Of a DNA stretch of 64,000 nt, positions 9,299-16,859 are shown piece after piece. The notes under the pieces are model-generated. The model had not been told where the DNA came from and searched no databases. It was given only the letters and a program-made list of their open reading frames with translations. Made by a program: the position numbers and the translations under genes. How positions within the stretch are numbered: position 1 is the stretch's first letter; the number at the start of each line of letters is the position of its first letter. Source of the stretch: Duganella sp. 1411 (GTDB lineage Bacteria > Pseudomonadota > Gammaproteobacteria > Burkholderiales > Burkholderiaceae_D); assembly GCF_017833525.1 (NCBI RefSeq), contig NZ_JAFICD010000003.1, positions 806,001 to 870,000 of the forward strand, given 5' to 3'.

Positions 9299-9996
9299 GC
9301 GTCGTCCTCGTCTTCATCGATGGACAGTGGTTGCTGCCTGACCGCATCGCCGGCCGCCATGCGCCGGTACAGCCCCGTCAGTGTCTGGATCTCCTCGGCC
9401 GAGAACAGCAGCTTGAGCGTGGGCGAGATCTCGTAGCGGTCCTCGCTGGCGCGGATCTTCTGCAGGATGTTGTGCTTCTTGACCTTTTCCACCGACGCGT
9501 GCACGCGCTTGGCGAAGCCGGCGCGGTCGGTGCTGGCGGCGCGCTCGTACAGGGTGAGGTTGTCGACCATCTCGTCGAGCGCCACCACCGCGCGCTCGCC
9601 GTGGGCGTCGGCCTGCGTCAGGCGCTGGCGCAGGTACAGCACCAGCACCGAATCGATGAACGTCAGCTGGGCGCGGCGCAGCAGCAGCGGCACCTCCAGG
9701 TCGCCCGTGTCGGCCTGGCGCGTGAAGGCGACCTGCATGTCGCGGTCGATCACCAGCTCCAGGAACAGCTCGGCCAGGTGGCGGCGCACGGCCGGCTCGT
9801 CGCGCAGCAGCACCGGCCACAGCTTGGCGTGGCGGCGCCCGTCGAGCGCCGGGCCGGCCAGCAGCTGCACCAGCGCGCGGCGCGTCTCCAGCGGCAGCGC
9901 GCCGCTGTCGCCGGAAAACAGCGCGGTCGACGGCGCCGCGCCGTCCGTGGCGACGGCGTCCAGCGGCGGCGCCAGGTCGTCGTCAGGCAAGTTCAT
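9295..9996 (-). CDS. jetB: Wadjet protein JetB (DUF4194)
   Basis: A 233-residue protein matching DUF4194, the MukE-like (KITE) subunit that joins the kleisin JetA to the JetC heads. Visible features fit a winged-helix protein: an acidic N-terminus, a central part with FLELVIDRDMQVAFTRQ, a KVKKHNILQKI segment, and an acidic C-terminal tail. Its start overlaps the 3' end of jetA by 14 bp and its stop overlaps the jetC start in ATGA, so the four genes are almost certainly cotranscribed. Confidence 0.93.
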   Translation of the reverse strand: MNLPDDDLAPPLDAVATDGAAPSTALFSGDSGALPLETRRALVQLLAGPALDGRRHAKLWPVLLRDEPAVRRHLAELFLELVIDRDMQVAFTRQADTGDLEVPLLLRRAQLTFIDSVLVLYLRQRLTQADAHGERAVVALDEMVDNLTLYERAASTDRAGFAKRVHASVEKVKKHNILQKIRASEDRYEISPTLKLLFSAEEIQTLTGLYRRMAAGDAVRQQPLSIDEDEDDA

Positions 9997-11443
9997 GGGC
10001 GCGTTCTTTCACGAAATAGATGACGGGGATGTGGGCGCTGCGTTGCTGCGCGTCGCCGCCGGTCCAGCTGACCGTCTCGCTGTGGCCGGCGACCAGGCCG
10101 TGGCGGCTGCCCAGGGCCAGCAGGCCCAGCACGCTGCCCAGGCCCTGCGCGGCCGGATAGGCGCGCAGCACGTCGGCCACCGAGGCCTGCGACTGCAGGT
10201 CGAGCACGGCCAGCACGTGGCGCTTGAGGCTGCGGAAGTCGATCTCCGACTGCGCCACCAGCTCGCCGACGGAATCGAGGCCGATCGGCGCCGCCTCGCC
10301 GTCGAGCATGGCGCCGGGCAGCGCCTGCAGCGCCGGATCGTGCAGCACCCATTGCGACAGCGACGCCAGCTTGCTGCTCGTCAGCGGCAACGCGTAGTGC
10401 AGCGTGTCGGTGGCCTTGACCTCGTCCTTGAGCGCCAGCGCGGCCAGCTGGGCTTGGCGCAGCAGGGTGTTCAGGCGGCGTTGTTCAAGGAACTCGCGGC
10501 TCTGCACGAAATGCTTGAGGCTGCGGGCGAACGATTGCAGCACGTCGTGCACCATGCCGCCCTGTTCGAGCAGGGTGCGCGTCAGGCGCAGCAGGAATTT
10601 GCGCTCCTGCGTGTCCAGGCTGGCGATGAAGTCGCGCGACAGCAACTGGTCCAGCGCCTGCTCCAGCGTGGCCGACTGCTCGGGATCGGTCAGCAGGCGC
10701 CAGAACGCGGCGAAGGTGCGGCCGGCGTCGCTGTCGGTGATCAGGTCGATGCCGGCGAACAGCGAATCGAGCACCTCGCCGCGGCTGCCGTCGTTTTCCA
10801 TGATGCGCGCGCGCAGGTCGCGGTTGAGCTGCTCGAACTGGTCGCGCACGCGGCGGAAGTCGCCCGCCAGGCCGTCGGCCAGCGTGATGATCTCGCGCGT
10901 GCGCTCGAGCGCGGCCGCCTCGGGCAGGATGTGCAGCACGCCCTGTTCGATGGCGGCGATCTCGCGCTCGATGCGCTCCTGCTCGGCGCGCAGGCGCTGG
11001 ACGCGGCGCGCCTTGTCGGCGTCGGTGTCCTCGGCCAGGCGGGCGAGCGCGTCGATCACCAGGCCCAGGCGGCTCTCGGTCGCGGCCGAGTGCGGCTTGA
11101 CCTGGCCGGCGACGAAGCGGATCGCCTCGATGGTCGAGGTGGCCAGCTCGTACTCCTCCTCCGACGCGCCGGGCGGGAAGCGGCGCTCCAGGTGGCCGTC
11201 GGCCAGCCAGCCGGCGACGTAGGCCTGGGCGGTCTGCGGCCAGTCCTCGCCGAGCGCGCGCAGGTGTTCGAGGTCGCGCGCGACGCGCTCGTGGAAGATC
11301 GACGCCGGCAGGCTGCGCTCGCCCTCGTACAGGTGCGTTTGCAGCAGCGCCAGGGTGGTCGGCCCGCTGGGCGCGGCCAGCAGCCGCCACAACGGCTGCT
11401 GGCGCAGGCGGCGGTTGGTGGCGAGGGCTTTGTCGGCTTTCAT
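9983..11443 (-). CDS. jetA: Wadjet protein JetA (DUF3375, kleisin-like)
   Basis: The first gene of the operon. JetA is the MukF-like kleisin of the Wadjet SMC complex and matches DUF3375. I chose ATG 11443 (MKADKALATNRRL), giving 486 residues, the usual family length. The frame is open for 85 further codons upstream, but those run into the neighbouring MntA-like gene and have no family-like sequence. The N-terminal region (WRLLAAPSGPTTLALLQTHLY) and the coiled-coil-like middle (QRLRAEQERIEREIAAIE) are typical. A promoter should lie in the 64 bases between this gene and the toxin-antitoxin pair, or transcription may enter from that pair. Confidence 0.93.
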   Translation of the reverse strand: MKADKALATNRRLRQQPLWRLLAAPSGPTTLALLQTHLYEGERSLPASIFHERVARDLEHLRALGEDWPQTAQAYVAGWLADGHLERRFPPGASEEEYELATSTIEAIRFVAGQVKPHSAATESRLGLVIDALARLAEDTDADKARRVQRLRAEQERIEREIAAIEQGVLHILPEAAALERTREIITLADGLAGDFRRVRDQFEQLNRDLRARIMENDGSRGEVLDSLFAGIDLITDSDAGRTFAAFWRLLTDPEQSATLEQALDQLLSRDFIASLDTQERKFLLRLTRTLLEQGGMVHDVLQSFARSLKHFVQSREFLEQRRLNTLLRQAQLAALALKDEVKATDTLHYALPLTSSKLASLSQWVLHDPALQALPGAMLDGEAAPIGLDSVGELVAQSEIDFRSLKRHVLAVLDLQSQASVADVLRAYPAAQGLGSVLGLLALGSRHGLVAGHSETVSWTGGDAQQRSAHIPVIYFVKERAHELA

Positions 11444-11507
11444 GGCGCTTATTTTAAGGCAAGCGGGGGAACGTGGCGTGACGGCGGTGCCGGCGCTGGC
11501 GTCGGTA

Positions 11508-11855
11508 CTAGGGTTCCGGGGCGCCGGCGCTTGCTTGATAGAGTGGGATGCCGTCGTCAAGCATGGCTTGTTTGAGGGCAGGATTGGTGACCTCATGCCA
11601 TAGTGAAACATCGAGCCGGAAAAGGATGGGCAAGTCGTCCAACGCCATCCATAAACGGGAGAATTCGCGGTCTGACATGGTCGGCGCAAGCACCGCAAGG
11701 TCGATGTCAGACTGCGGGCGGTGGCGCCCGGTCGCGCGCGAGCCGTAGACCAGGACGCGATCGACCTGTGGGAACCGGGCGAAGACGTCTTTTAGGGATT
11801 GGCGGATCGTTTCGCTGAGACCCAAAGGGAGTGTGCTGTCAGCTATTGCACCCAT
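11508..11855 (-). CDS. mntA: MntA-type minimal nucleotidyltransferase (antitoxin)
   Basis: A 115-residue minimal nucleotidyltransferase. It carries the defining GSx10DxD motif: GSRATG, then ten residues after GS to SDIDLAV. In the characterised MntA/HepT pair the MntA enzyme modifies the HepT toxin with AMP and so neutralises it. The gene follows the HepT-like gene with a 13-bp overlap and lies just upstream of jetA on the same strand. The family also includes stand-alone members of unknown role, so toxin-antitoxin function is an inference from gene pairing. Confidence 0.85.
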   Translation of the reverse strand: MGAIADSTLPLGLSETIRQSLKDVFARFPQVDRVLVYGSRATGRHRPQSDIDLAVLAPTMSDREFSRLWMALDDLPILFRLDVSLWHEVTNPALKQAMLDDGIPLYQASAGAPEP

Positions 11856-12232
11856 GTTTGCACCGTCGCCGCCAGCTCGGAGAAAAGCTGAACTCCATCG
11901 GTTTTAACAAAGCGATAGACGAGTAACGCCTGCGCTTCGTCATAGGTATGGCTGGTTAGATTGCGCATGCGATGCAACTGGCTCCAGCCGTTGCCATCGG
12001 CCAGTAGTCCCTGATCGAGCGCGGCCTGCAACGTTTCCTTGGCGCTGAGTGCGAGGATGTCTTTGGTTTCCAGCCAGAGCCTGATGGCCTTCCAGGCTAG
12101 CTCATACGTGAACTCAAATCGTTGAATGGACGCGTCGCGCAGAAACGAGTCTTCCGGCTGAGCCAGTGCTTCCTCCAGACGGGCGAGTGCCGTAAGAAAG
12201 TCGCGGCTGCGTTCTGCGAGACGATTGTTCAT
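11843..12232 (-). CDS. hepT: HepT-like/HI0074-family nucleotidyltransferase partner (toxin)
   Basis: A 129-residue, all-helical protein of the HEPN/HI0074 group. The conserved Rx4H element followed by Tyr is present as RNLTSHTYD, the RNase motif of HepT toxins, and the YELAWKAIRLWLE segment is typical of the nucleotidyltransferase-binding subfamily. It overlaps mntA by 13 bp, the usual arrangement of the type VII toxin-antitoxin pair. Some HI0074-type members lack demonstrated toxicity, so the toxin label is an inference. Confidence 0.8.
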   Translation of the reverse strand: MNNRLAERSRDFLTALARLEEALAQPEDSFLRDASIQRFEFTYELAWKAIRLWLETKDILALSAKETLQAALDQGLLADGNGWSQLHRMRNLTSHTYDEAQALLVYRFVKTDGVQLFSELAATVQTWVQ

Positions 12233-12276
12233 GGTGGGGTTGGGAAATTGAGGATTGATTATAGCCCCTTGTTACC

Positions 12277-12383
12277 CCGGCGCGCATGGCGACGCCGTGC
12301 TCCGTCTTGAGCTCGGCGCCGAAGCCGGCCGGCTTCAGCCGCTGATTGTCGCTCTGGCGCACCAGATGGCCTAGATTCAGCCC
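12277..12383 (-). pseudogene. Orphan VgrG fragment
   Basis: About 107 bases read on the minus strand give LNLGHLVRQSDNQRLKPAGF and then AELKTEHGVAMRAG. The intact VgrG1 at about 17.9-18.0 kb has nearly the same segment (LNLGHLLHQSDNQRLKPAGF, AELKTEHSVAVRAG). Nothing else of VgrG is present, so this is a leftover of a deleted or recombined vgrG copy lying between the toxin-antitoxin pair and the desaturase gene. Confidence 0.85.
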
Positions 12384-12407
12384 GGCGCGCACAGCCATGA
12401 TTTGGGG

Positions 12408-13196
12408 TCAGGCCGCCGGCCCGGGGGGGGTGGGCGGCGTGTCGGCGATGCCATAGGCCGACGGCCACTGATCCGGCAGGTACCAAGTGCCAAACACCCG
12501 GTCCAGGAACGGTAGTGTCGATGAGAAATTGCGGTCCAGCGGCGCGATGCTGGTATGGTGCCAGTGATGGAACGCCGGCGTGGCGACGATCGATTCCAGC
12601 GGACCGAGCCGGACCCGCAGGTTCGAATGGATGAAAAATCCCCAGATCGTGCCAATGATGATCACCAGCGCCGGCGTGGCGCTGCCGCCCGCGCTGGCGC
12701 CGGCCAGGCCGAGGATGTACAGCGGCGTCATGCCGAACAAGCGGGTGACGACCATGTCGACCGGATGCGCATGGGTATTGATCAGGAAGTACAGGTGCTC
12801 GGGCTTGTGATGCACCGAATGGAAATACCATAGCCAGGGCAAGCGATGGCTTAAACGGTGGCCCCAGTAAAAGCCGATTTCGGCGATCACGAACGACAAC
12901 GGCAGCTTGACCGCCAGCGGCAGCGCGCCCAGGGCGGCCGGCAACGCGGCCGGCAGCGCGGCGTGCGCGGCGACGGCGACGACGGCCATCAGCGCGCTCA
13001 GGACGGCGGCCGGAAGCAGGCTGTTGAGGAAATACATCCCGAGATTGATCGCCAGCGCGCGGCGCGGCAAGCGCGCCTTGCGCACCGCCAGCCAGCGCTC
13101 CAGCGGCACGAACACCAGCGACAGCAGCGCCAGCCACAGGCACAGCCGCCCCACGTTGACGGCAAAGGTCGGCAGGTAGGCAAGAATGTCGTTCAT
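12408..13196 (-). CDS. Sterol desaturase/fatty acid hydroxylase superfamily membrane protein
   Basis: A 262-residue integral membrane protein, start taken at ATG 13196 (MNDILAYLPTF); a TTG 39 bases upstream is possible. The histidine clusters that bind the di-iron centre are visible in order: GHRLSHR, FHSVHHKPEHLY, THAHP, and FHHWHHTS near the C-terminus. At least four hydrophobic segments surround them. The family hydroxylates or desaturates lipid chains or sterols; the substrate here cannot be predicted. The C-terminus is Pro-rich and runs into a G-rich stretch that may mark a recombination edge beside the VgrG remnant. Confidence 0.85.
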   Translation of the reverse strand: MNDILAYLPTFAVNVGRLCLWLALLSLVFVPLERWLAVRKARLPRRALAINLGMYFLNSLLPAAVLSALMAVVAVAAHAALPAALPAALGALPLAVKLPLSFVIAEIGFYWGHRLSHRLPWLWYFHSVHHKPEHLYFLINTHAHPVDMVVTRLFGMTPLYILGLAGASAGGSATPALVIIIGTIWGFFIHSNLRVRLGPLESIVATPAFHHWHHTSIAPLDRNFSSTLPFLDRVFGTWYLPDQWPSAYGIADTPPTPPGPAA

Positions 13197-13256
13197 CGGT
13201 GTCGGGACTTCAGTGATGCGGACTTGCACCAACAACAGCGCTCATGTGCGCAATGG

Positions 13257-13284
13257 AAAATGCCGGACGCGAACGCCCGGCATC
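13257..13284 (-). terminator. Rho-independent terminator after the PEP-CTERM gene
   Basis: ATGCCGG at 13260-13266 pairs with CCGGCAT at 13277-13283, extended by an inner CG/CG pair. On the minus strand the stem is followed by TTTT. It lies 24 bp beyond the stop of the gene at 13307-14029. Confidence 0.7.
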
Positions 13285-13306
13285 GGTGACTGCTTATAAA
13301 GAAGAA

Positions 13307-14029
13307 TTAAGCAGTTTTGGTTTTGCGGCGGCGCGCGGCGAAGCCGACCAGGCCCAGGCCCAGGCCCAGCATGCCCAGGACTTCCGGCTCAGGCACGGCG
13401 GAGGTCATCGACACGCCATCGAGCAGCGAGAACGGTGGAACGCCGTTCGGCGTGCCAGCGGCCAGGAAGCTCAGCACTTCGCTGGCGCTGGTGGCCGTGA
13501 AGGTGAAGGTTTCTTTCTGCCAGCCGGTGAAACCGTGGTTGGCGTTGCTCTTCACGACGGTCGACTGGGTTTGGTTGCCCAGCGAGACGTGCCACTGCTC
13601 GGTGGTGTCGCCGGAGTAGCCGGACTGCTGGGCGCCGGCCCAGTAGAAGCTCACGTTGTACTGCTGGCCGACCGTCAGGCCATTGACCGTCTGCGACAGC
13701 GGGGCGACGCCGAACGCGCCGTCGGCGGCGACGAAATTGCCGCCGACAGGGCTCGCTTGCAAGCCGTTATTCGCGCCGTTGTTCGGGCCCCACAGTTGCA
13801 GGTTGCCGTAGGTGCCGGGCGCGCCGCCGTTATCCACGTTCGAGCCGTTGAACAGGAAGTTGAAGCCGGAGGTCGTCCAGCCAGCCAGCTGATGGCCGCC
13901 CCAGTTGATCTGGCCCTGGTCGCCGGATTCGAAATTGCCGTTGACGATCAGTTCGGTGGATGCGCTGGCGACGCCGCTGCACAGGGCAGCGGTTGCGGTC
14001 ACGGCCAGCAAGAAGGATTTGATACGCAT
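13307..14029 (-). CDS. PEP-CTERM sorting domain protein
   Basis: A 240-residue exported protein. It has a signal peptide (MRIKSFLLAVTATAALCSG) and, at the C-terminus, the sorting signal VPEPEVLG, a hydrophobic helix and a basic end RRRKTKTA. This signal is recognised by an exosortase (EpsH/XrtA type), which fits an exopolysaccharide-producing Oxalobacteraceae cell. The body (ELIVNGNFESG, then repeated Trp/Gly/Asn-rich beta segments) looks like a carbohydrate-binding jelly roll. Start ATG 14029 has an upstream AGGAAAGC-like site; a terminator follows. Confidence 0.9.
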   Translation of the reverse strand: MRIKSFLLAVTATAALCSGVASASTELIVNGNFESGDQGQINWGGHQLAGWTTSGFNFLFNGSNVDNGGAPGTYGNLQLWGPNNGANNGLQASPVGGNFVAADGAFGVAPLSQTVNGLTVGQQYNVSFYWAGAQQSGYSGDTTEQWHVSLGNQTQSTVVKSNANHGFTGWQKETFTFTATSASEVLSFLAAGTPNGVPPFSLLDGVSMTSAVPEPEVLGMLGLGLGLVGFAARRRKTKTA

Positions 14030-14218
14030 AGGAAAGCTCCAGGATGGGCACTTCTGGCGGTCGCCGTGCCGCCGTCGGTCGGTGTTAAGGATTCAATATT
14101 ATGCCGAAAACAAGTGCCGTTAGGAACATTTTTAATTTGTAAAGTATGTTGAATTATTTGGATTTTTGTGTCGCCAATTTTTCTCAATGTCACGAAATTG
14201 GCCGGCACGGCGCGGCAA

Positions 14219-14262
14219 CCACCGATGATCTGCGCCGATACCATCTGATCCTCGTTGAGGTC
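14219..14262 (-). pseudogene. Orphan N-terminal fragment of a T6SS effector
   Basis: The minus strand encodes LNEDQMVSAQIIGG, matching FNEDQMVSAQIIGG at the N-terminus of the intact effector at 15279-16859. The match covers only about 45 bases, after which the frame continues in unrelated sequence. It appears to be the left-over start of a second effector gene, just downstream of the immunity gene. Confidence 0.75.
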
Positions 14263-14287
14263 CGCGTCGGCGACTGACTTCTATAAA

Positions 14288-15268
14288 TTAATCACCCATC
14301 CATTGCCAGATAGTCAGGCCGTATTGCGCATCCGGGAAGTCGGGCATGATCGTCCCTGCCGAGAAATGCCCTTGGCTATCGGCCTTGGCCGGTGAAAACC
14401 ACTGCCCGGACTTCGGACAGGCTTCACCACCCGCCACACGCAACGGTTTGGCCGTACTGTGTTGCGTGTCATCGTTGCGCGGGATGCTGCGCGCGTAGTC
14501 GACGAGGTCCTTGGGGTACACCGTCTCGTTCCGATAAGACGAGTCGTCTATATCATAGAGATAGGTGAAGGCTGCGGCGCACATCGCCCAGTAGCCGGTG
14601 TAGGAAGTGAATTCTGGTTTAATTTTTTCATGCTTTCCCCAGAAGATCGCCTGTCCCTTCATGTCGGAATACCAGCTTTTTACGTAGACTTTCATTTCTG
14701 CTGCCATCTCAGCCGCGTTATCGCTGTCGATGGCGTCGAGCAATTTTCGGTAAGGCTTGTTCCACAACCATTGATCTAGATCGGGGCGGTCCGGAAGGTA
14801 GAATTTAAACAGCTCCTCCAGCACTGCATCGACTCCGTCAAAGTCAGTTCCTTCGTTCAACGCGTAGATCCTTCCGACTAAGTCTTCGCGTCGCAACAAA
14901 ATCGCGACGGAAACGAGACTTAAGTAATCGACATATGTGTCAATCAGATCGTTCATGATGAACGGTGGATAATAATCGTCGTCTGGTAGATCGTTCAACG
15001 CATCGACCCAGCGTTCATACGCTAATACGATGTCGTCAAAGGTATTTGCTAATTCAGTGAGGGACTCCCCCGCAGTATATTTGAGTTTGAATATCGTCCA
15101 TTTGTCAATTGCGGTTAATTGCAGATCCCTACATGCATCAACCGCAGGTAGCCCTGGGGGGGACTCGACTGCATTTTCGGCTAAAAGTTGGGCGACCGTA
15201 TTCTGATAGCTTTCTTCGTCCAGATAGACCTGACGGCGTTTGGTTCTGAAATCTGAAGTTTTCATCAT
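14288..15268 (-). CDS. PoNi-type immunity protein (DUF1910/DUF1911)
   Basis: A 326-residue cytoplasmic protein, start taken at ATG 15268, ten bases after the effector stop. An earlier ATG at 15361 would overlap the effector by over 80 bp. Features of the DUF1910/DUF1911 immunity family are visible: an acidic, helical N-terminal domain (DEESYQNTVAQLL) and a C-terminal domain with YTGYWAMCAAAFTYLYDIDD. Such proteins neutralise PoNe DNases by direct binding. Base composition is clearly more AT-rich than the flanks, usual for effector-immunity cargo. Pairing with the upstream effector is by position. Confidence 0.85.
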   Translation of the reverse strand: MMKTSDFRTKRRQVYLDEESYQNTVAQLLAENAVESPPGLPAVDACRDLQLTAIDKWTIFKLKYTAGESLTELANTFDDIVLAYERWVDALNDLPDDDYYPPFIMNDLIDTYVDYLSLVSVAILLRREDLVGRIYALNEGTDFDGVDAVLEELFKFYLPDRPDLDQWLWNKPYRKLLDAIDSDNAAEMAAEMKVYVKSWYSDMKGQAIFWGKHEKIKPEFTSYTGYWAMCAAAFTYLYDIDDSSYRNETVYPKDLVDYARSIPRNDDTQHSTAKPLRVAGGEACPKSGQWFSPAKADSQGHFSAGTIMPDFPDAQYGLTIWQWMGD

Positions 15269-15278
15269 TTGCTCTTTC

Positions 15279-16859
15279 TCATTTTTTTGGCTTTTTGGGC
15301 TTGCTCGGCTTGCCGCTAATTTTGTATTGAGCCTCTGCGGCATCGAGATCTTTTTCGCCAAATTCTTTCTGAATGTCGTGTCGGCTATGCTCGGGAGCGT
15401 ATTTTTGGGCTGCCGCAGGTTTGCTGATCAGCCCTTCGCTAACAATCTTCTCCATCGCTATCATATGGTCCGCAGCTTGGAGGGGGGACACGAGAAACAC
15501 ATGTCGAGAATAGTTAGTTCCGCCTCGGGTCATCCTGCCTTTATATTGGCCGAATTCTTTATCTATGCGGTCTAAGATCCACTGTCTGCTCATTTGCATT
15601 ACCATGCCGGATTTTGGGCCGTTGGTCGAAGCTGAACTGCTCGGCATAGAAGCGCCCGGCGTTCGGTTTTTCTTTCGACCGGTATTGATCGTGGAAGATC
15701 CGCCTGCTCCCTTCGCCTCTCCCAACAGCGAAAGGAGTTTCGCTGCAGGATTTATGCTGGCCTTCGCTTCGACAACGGCAAATTGGTGCGGTCGCGGGCG
15801 GTTGGTCAGCCATAACGAGTCTATGCCGTTGGTCAGCACATGCACGCTCGGCGTGCACAGATACAGCGGTATTTCGTTGTCATTCAATTTTTTGAATTCG
15901 CTTTGCCAACCAGCGGCTTTTTTGCCCGGACCACCAATCATGTCATGCCGGTTCCAGCTGAGGCCCCAGCCTTTCTGCTCGATGACATGGTGGTCGACGA
16001 TATGCTCGCCCAGCAAGCCTTTGGCGGCTTGCTCCAATCCCTGATAAGCCTGAAAAGCCGTGCGCTGCACCACGCTGGCGATTTTACCCTTGGTAGTGCG
16101 CCCATTGAGGCGCGGCTTGTCGGCCACGCGCAGATGGCTGTTGCCGCTTGCGGCACGAGGCGCCGCACCATGATGGCCGCCGCGCGGAATGCTGCCGGCG
16201 TTGCTGGCGACCGCCATCACGACGGCGGCCGCGTGCTCGCCCAGCAACTCGGTGACGAACTGCTTGATATATCCGGACGCCTCGCGTATCGGCCCGGCCA
16301 ACTGGCCGCGCATTTTCTTGATGCCCGGCGAGACGTCGCGCGCCAGTTGCTCCAGATGGTCCGGGCACCACCAGTGTCCGACGGCGATATAGTCGAGCAG
16401 CGCGATGCAGCTCTCCAGCGCCAGGTTCGCCTGGACGATGGCGGCCTGGGTGTTGCCGGCCCAGTCCAGCGCCTTGACCCACGCCAGCGCGCCGCCTTTT
16501 TTCTTCGACAGCATCCGCTCGATCATCGCCACGCCGCTGTTGACCGCGCCCTTGAGCGCCTTGCGCTCTTTGTAGAGCGGCTTGAACACGGTCTTGAAGG
16601 CGCTGCCCACCTCCGGCACCACGCCGAACGCGGCGAAGCCCAGATAGATCTTCTGATCGATCGTGGCCTTGGCGAAGCCGCCGTGCTTGTTGATGCGGTA
16701 CAGGCTGCCCGAGACGTCGCGCAGGTCCATCACCTGGTCGATCACGGGGATCAATGAGATCAGGCCGCCGATGATCTGCGCCGACACCATCTGGTCCTCG
16801 TTGAAGTCGCCCATGATCAGGTCTTCGAGGAATTTCGTGCAATTGCTGACGAGACTCAT
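15279..16859 (-). CDS. PoNe-type T6SS nuclease effector
   Basis: A 526-residue effector predicted to be delivered by VgrG1. Its ATG overlaps the vgrG1 stop in ATGA, which fixes the start. The N-terminal about 110 residues (NEDQMVSAQIIGGLISLIP) look like a delivery domain. The C-terminal half has a PD-(D/E)xK-like core: FAVVEAKAS, with E364 and K366. Together with the adjacent PoNi-type immunity gene this points to a PoNe DNase that degrades DNA in rival cells. The tail is Lys/Pro-rich (SGKPSKPKKPKK). GC content falls sharply from about 15.9 kb towards the 3' end, so the toxin domain was probably acquired separately from the N-terminal part. Confidence 0.82.
   Translation of the reverse strand: MSLVSNCTKFLEDLIMGDFNEDQMVSAQIIGGLISLIPVIDQVMDLRDVSGSLYRINKHGGFAKATIDQKIYLGFAAFGVVPEVGSAFKTVFKPLYKERKALKGAVNSGVAMIERMLSKKKGGALAWVKALDWAGNTQAAIVQANLALESCIALLDYIAVGHWWCPDHLEQLARDVSPGIKKMRGQLAGPIREASGYIKQFVTELLGEHAAAVVMAVASNAGSIPRGGHHGAAPRAASGNSHLRVADKPRLNGRTTKGKIASVVQRTAFQAYQGLEQAAKGLLGEHIVDHHVIEQKGWGLSWNRHDMIGGPGKKAAGWQSEFKKLNDNEIPLYLCTPSVHVLTNGIDSLWLTNRPRPHQFAVVEAKASINPAAKLLSLLGEAKGAGGSSTINTGRKKNRTPGASMPSSSASTNGPKSGMVMQMSRQWILDRIDKEFGQYKGRMTRGGTNYSRHVFLVSPLQAADHMIAMEKIVSEGLISKPAAAQKYAPEHSRHDIQKEFGEKDLDAAEAQYKISGKPSKPKKPKK

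Noticed and set aside
5834..9436. A 1200-codon open frame antisense to jetC
   Set aside because: Its composition (Arg/Ala/Gln/His-rich, no domain) is typical of the complement of a GC-rich gene, while the other strand has all SMC ATPase motifs and perfect operon coupling.
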